NCBI RefSeq assembly: GCF_002494345.1
Contig: NZ_NXNI01000001.1
Span: 2,356,001-2,420,000 of the forward strand
Origin: Natrinema ejinorense
GTDB lineage: Archaea > Halobacteriota > Halobacteria > Halobacteriales > Natrialbaceae
Direction: 5' to 3'
DNA length: 64,000 bases
Shown here: one piece after another, positions 62,014 through 64,000 of the stretch
Numbering within the stretch: the stretch's first letter is position 1
Layout of the letters: every line of letters starts with the position of its first letter
Made by a program: the position numbers and the translations under genes
The notes under the pieces: generated by a model
What the model saw: the letters and a program-made list of their open reading frames with translations, nothing else
Told to the model about the DNA's origin: nothing
Database searches by the model: none

Positions 62014-63065
62014 TGGTGGGCCCTCCGTGCGAGTGCGGCCGTCGCGAGCAGTGCAACAGCGGCGGCGACGATCCCGAAGCCGGGCGTCCCGTCGACGGTC
62101 GAGTCCTCGGCGTCGCCTCCTTCGTCGGCGGCCCGCCCGTCGCCCGCCGCCGTCCCGGAGTCGCTGGAAAAGTCGCTCACTTCGATCCCCTCGGACCCGT
62201 TCGGTTCGTCGACGGACAGCGATCCGGGACCGAGATTCGCGACCGCGCGGTTCGTGGCGACGATGGTGTCGTCCCGCCAGAGAACCGCATCGAGGTAGTA
62301 GTCGTACTCCTGGGGAACCGTGAGGTCGACGCTCGGCGAGGCGGTTTTCCCGGGCTCGATCGCCGACAGCTCGGCGGTCGCCGAATCGGCGACGACGTTC
62401 GAATCCGACTGTCGCGCGATCACCTGGAGCACGAGGTCGGACTCGGTATCGTCGCCGGTATTCGTGAGATAGCTATCGACTTCCAGGGTCGCCGTCTCGT
62501 CGGCCGTCGACGCGACCGAGTAGCTGATCGCGGGAACGTCCGCGAGGCTCCCACCGGACTCCCCGCCAAAGCGGTGGAACTCGACGTCGGTATCGGCGTA
62601 GGCGGGTGTCAGCGAACCGACTCCCTCGACGGTGTGGCTGGCCGATTCGGTCCGCGTTCCGTTGCGGTAGACGAAGGTTTCGATTTCGTAACCACTTTGC
62701 CGTGGAACTGCGACCGTCCCGGAGACGACGACTTCGGATTCGTCGTCGACCGTCCCGACCTCCCGCTCGGTGGTGTCCTCGACGAGCCCGGTCTGCATAT
62801 CGGTCGCCCGGTGGACGACGGTAACGTTCCTGACGGGGTTGCCCCGGTGCTCGAGATACGTGTCGACGGCGAGCGTGGCGGTGCCGCCGCTGATCTCGTC
62901 GGCGCTGATCGTGAGTTCCGTCAGCGACACGTGGCCGGGAGTCTCGACGTCGGCCGCGGTCTCGGACTCGTCGGGATCGGACACCGCGCCGGCGAGAGCG
63001 AGGGTCGTGATTGCCCCGACCACGACGATGACCGTCGCGACGGCCAGGAGGGACTCGCGGTTCAT
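62010..63065 (-). CDS. PGF-CTERM surface protein with repeated beta-sandwich-like domains
   Basis: 351 residues from ATG 63063-63065. A signal-like hydrophobic helix (about 7-30) opens the protein. Two related beta-rich regions follow (about 45-150 and 160-270), each with a pattern VD-x-YL-x-x-x-G-x-x. The C-terminus has low-complexity acidic Gly/Asp sequence then GTPGFGIVAAAVALLATAALARRAHQ, a PGF-CTERM signal: motif, hydrophobic helix, basic end. Such proteins are cut by archaeosortase A and lipid-anchored on the cell surface. The first ATG 15 bp upstream is less likely. Confidence 0.8.
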   Translation of the reverse strand: MNRESLLAVATVIVVVGAITTLALAGAVSDPDESETAADVETPGHVSLTELTISADEISGGTATLAVDTYLEHRGNPVRNVTVVHRATDMQTGLVEDTTEREVGTVDDESEVVVSGTVAVPRQSGYEIETFVYRNGTRTESASHTVEGVGSLTPAYADTDVEFHRFGGESGGSLADVPAISYSVASTADETATLEVDSYLTNTGDDTESDLVLQVIARQSDSNVVADSATAELSAIEPGKTASPSVDLTVPQEYDYYLDAVLWRDDTIVATNRAVANLGPGSLSVDEPNGSEGIEVSDFSSDSGTAAGDGRAADEGGDAEDSTVDGTPGFGIVAAAVALLATAALARRAHQ

Positions 63066-63131
63066 GTCAGAGACCACCAATCAGTTCTATAAGTGTTTTG
63101 TGTAGTACGACGAGCACGACCGTCCGAGACT

Positions 63132-63617
63132 GTGAACCGAAGCAGTACGAGCAAGGGGTCGGAGACGGAACGATCCGGCGTGCTCGTCTTCGTCTACGGA
63201 ACCCTGACTGATCCCGCTCGAGTCACAGCCGTCCTCGAGTTGGAACCGCCGGCGGCGGCCGATCGCTTCGTCGGCAACGCGACGCTCGAGGGACTCCACC
63301 GGGTCGATGGCCGCTATCCGACACTCGCACCCGGCGGCAGCGTCGACGGACGTTTGCTCGCGGTCGACGAGACCGAACTCGCCGCACTCGATCGGTACGA
63401 GGGGGTCGAAAACGGGCTGTACGTCCGGGTCGCAGTGCCAGTGGCGGCCGTAGACGACGGGGGAGAGGGGGTGGCCGAGGGCGATCAGTGTTGGGCATAC
63501 GTCGGGAAACCGGATCGACTCGACGTCGACGCGACCTGGCCCGGCGGCGGGTCGTTTCGAGAGCGCGTTCGATCGGTCGTGTCACGGACTGGGATCGCCG
63601 TCCGAACCCGCGAATGA
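63132..63617 (+). CDS. Gamma-glutamylcyclotransferase-fold (GGCT/AIG2-like) protein
   Basis: 161 residues from GTG 63132. The family start VFVYGTLTDPARV (about 20-32) and a catalytic-type Glu (LAALDRYEGVENGLYVRV, in the D-x-x-E-G region) are present. Members act on gamma-glutamyl compounds or are uncharacterised. A TATA-like TCTATAAG lies at 63085-63092, so a short leader is likely. It is divergent from the PGF-CTERM gene by 66 bp. Confidence 0.83.
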   Translation: MNRSSTSKGSETERSGVLVFVYGTLTDPARVTAVLELEPPAAADRFVGNATLEGLHRVDGRYPTLAPGGSVDGRLLAVDETELAALDRYEGVENGLYVRVAVPVAAVDDGGEGVAEGDQCWAYVGKPDRLDVDATWPGGGSFRERVRSVVSRTGIAVRTRE

Positions 63618-63876
63618 CACGCGTCTGTCTTGCGTCTGACGCCGCCAAAATCCCGCCGCAGTAGTGCGCTTTCACTTTCACCGCGGGTGCATGAGATTTA
63701 TATGGACGGGGTTCCCTTCCTCATTCGCACGTCACACGCCGTGCATTCCCTGTATTCCCTGTCGTGTTGCCCAGATCTGGCGGCACATCACTGTCAGCGG
63801 ACGACGGTGCGAGCCCGAAACGGCTCTCACGGTCTCCGACAGTAATCCTTACACCACACGCCGAGTAGACGGGGAT
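63618..63876. other. Intergenic region before the threonine dehydratase, with a TATA-like box
   Basis: GATTTATATGG lies at about 63693-63703, with an in-frame ATG inside it, but the downstream 47-codon frame is not convincing. A pair of CCTGTATTCC/CCTGTCGTG-like repeats lies at 63745-63765. Nothing else was recognised. Confidence 0.35.
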
Positions 63877-64000
63877 ATGCTCGAACTCTCCGATATCCTC
63901 GAGGCACGCGAGCGGGTCCGAGAGACGTCTCGGCACACGCCACTCGAGCACTCGCACACGTACTCCGCGATGACCGGCGCAGACATCCGCCTGAAACTGG
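63877..64000 (+). CDS. ilvA: Threonine dehydratase, N-terminal fragment
   Basis: The first 41 residues (beginning MLELSDILEARERVRETSRHTP) run off the right edge. The pattern ARERV...TPL followed by S-x-TYSAMTGADIRLKLE fits the start of PLP-dependent threonine/serine dehydratases (the SKTG-like binding block is beyond the window). It would make 2-oxobutanoate for isoleucine synthesis or degrade threonine. Confidence 0.7.
   Translation, partial: MLELSDILEARERVRETSRHTPLEHSHTYSAMTGADIRLKL

Noticed and set aside
63702-63845. 47-codon frame starting inside a TATA-like box before ilvA
   Set aside because: The ATG lies within the box, so it would not be transcribed from it, and the protein has no acidic character.
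1-64000. CRISPR arrays, insertion sequences, rRNA and tRNA genes
   Set aside because: I looked for spaced direct repeats, transposase-like frames, terminal repeats and tRNA TΨC-like arms and saw none. A tRNA scan could still find one that I missed.

Overview
This window is chromosomal DNA from a haloarchaeon. The proteins are strongly acidic and coded with GC-rich third positions. The gene families are haloarchaeal: rpa/rpap/rpe operon, bacterioruberin genes, SepF, UPF0058, pre-PUA, Bat-like HTH-10 regulators and a PGF-CTERM surface protein. Many genes have a TATA-like box 25-30 bp before the start codon, the usual signature of leaderless archaeal transcripts. The gene set would suit the Natrialbales (Haloterrigena/Natrinema type), but the genus is a weak inference. 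No rRNA, tRNA, CRISPR array or insertion sequence was recognised.

Layout. 1-3.6 kb: a phosphate ABC transporter (pstS, pstC, start of pstA) read leftward, with a divergent PhoU-AbrB regulator and a patterned intergenic region. 3.8-9.6 kb: an arylsulfotransferase-like protein, a small membrane protein and the rpa1-rpap-rpe operon for single-stranded DNA binding. 9.7-16.6 kb: a small winged-helix protein, glutamine synthetase, an FAH-family hydrolase, a cysteine-cluster protein, aIF-1A, a small zinc ribbon, a TSUP permease and an SDR. 16.7-23.4 kb: carotenoid genes (crtD-lyeJ-cruF and, on the other strand, crtB) with a Bat-like regulator and two very small genes between them. 24-34.5 kb: a tiny zinc ribbon, msrB, a CARF-like winged-helix protein, a cupin, an SSS symporter with its DUF3311 partner, a membrane-tethered winged-helix protein, an APC permease with a coupled Usp protein, an MFS carrier and a second, paralogous Usp protein.

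34.6-45.8 kb: a tRNA-binding-domain protein, mutS, a LOV-domain histidine kinase, an SDR, mutL, an MFS transporter, a VOC protein and rtcA. 45.8-46.8 kb is a gene-poor, visibly AT-richer stretch with one possible small membrane protein. 46.8-55 kb: a KDG-type sugar kinase preceded by a mini-ORF, a GNAT acetyltransferase, RNase R, a 7TM histidine kinase, a zinc protein, a PUA protein, UPF0058, SepF and CspA. 55.2-59.7 kb: a tandem-rhodanese/siroheme reductase fusion, an adjacent FrhB/FpoF-type iron-sulfur flavoprotein and a Bat-like regulator. 59.7-64 kb: a VOC protein, citrate synthase, a PGF-CTERM protein with a membrane partner, a gamma-glutamylcyclotransferase-fold protein and the start of a threonine dehydratase.

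The most interesting candidates are the two-gene reductase at 55.2-58.9 kb, which looks like a split, rhodanese-fused counterpart of the methanogen F420-dependent sulfite reductase; the leaderless mini-ORFs that overlap GTG starts at 3.8 and 46.8 kb; three GGTAC elements at exact 19-bp spacing before pstS; the LOV kinase between mutS and mutL; and the CARF-like protein at 25 kb.
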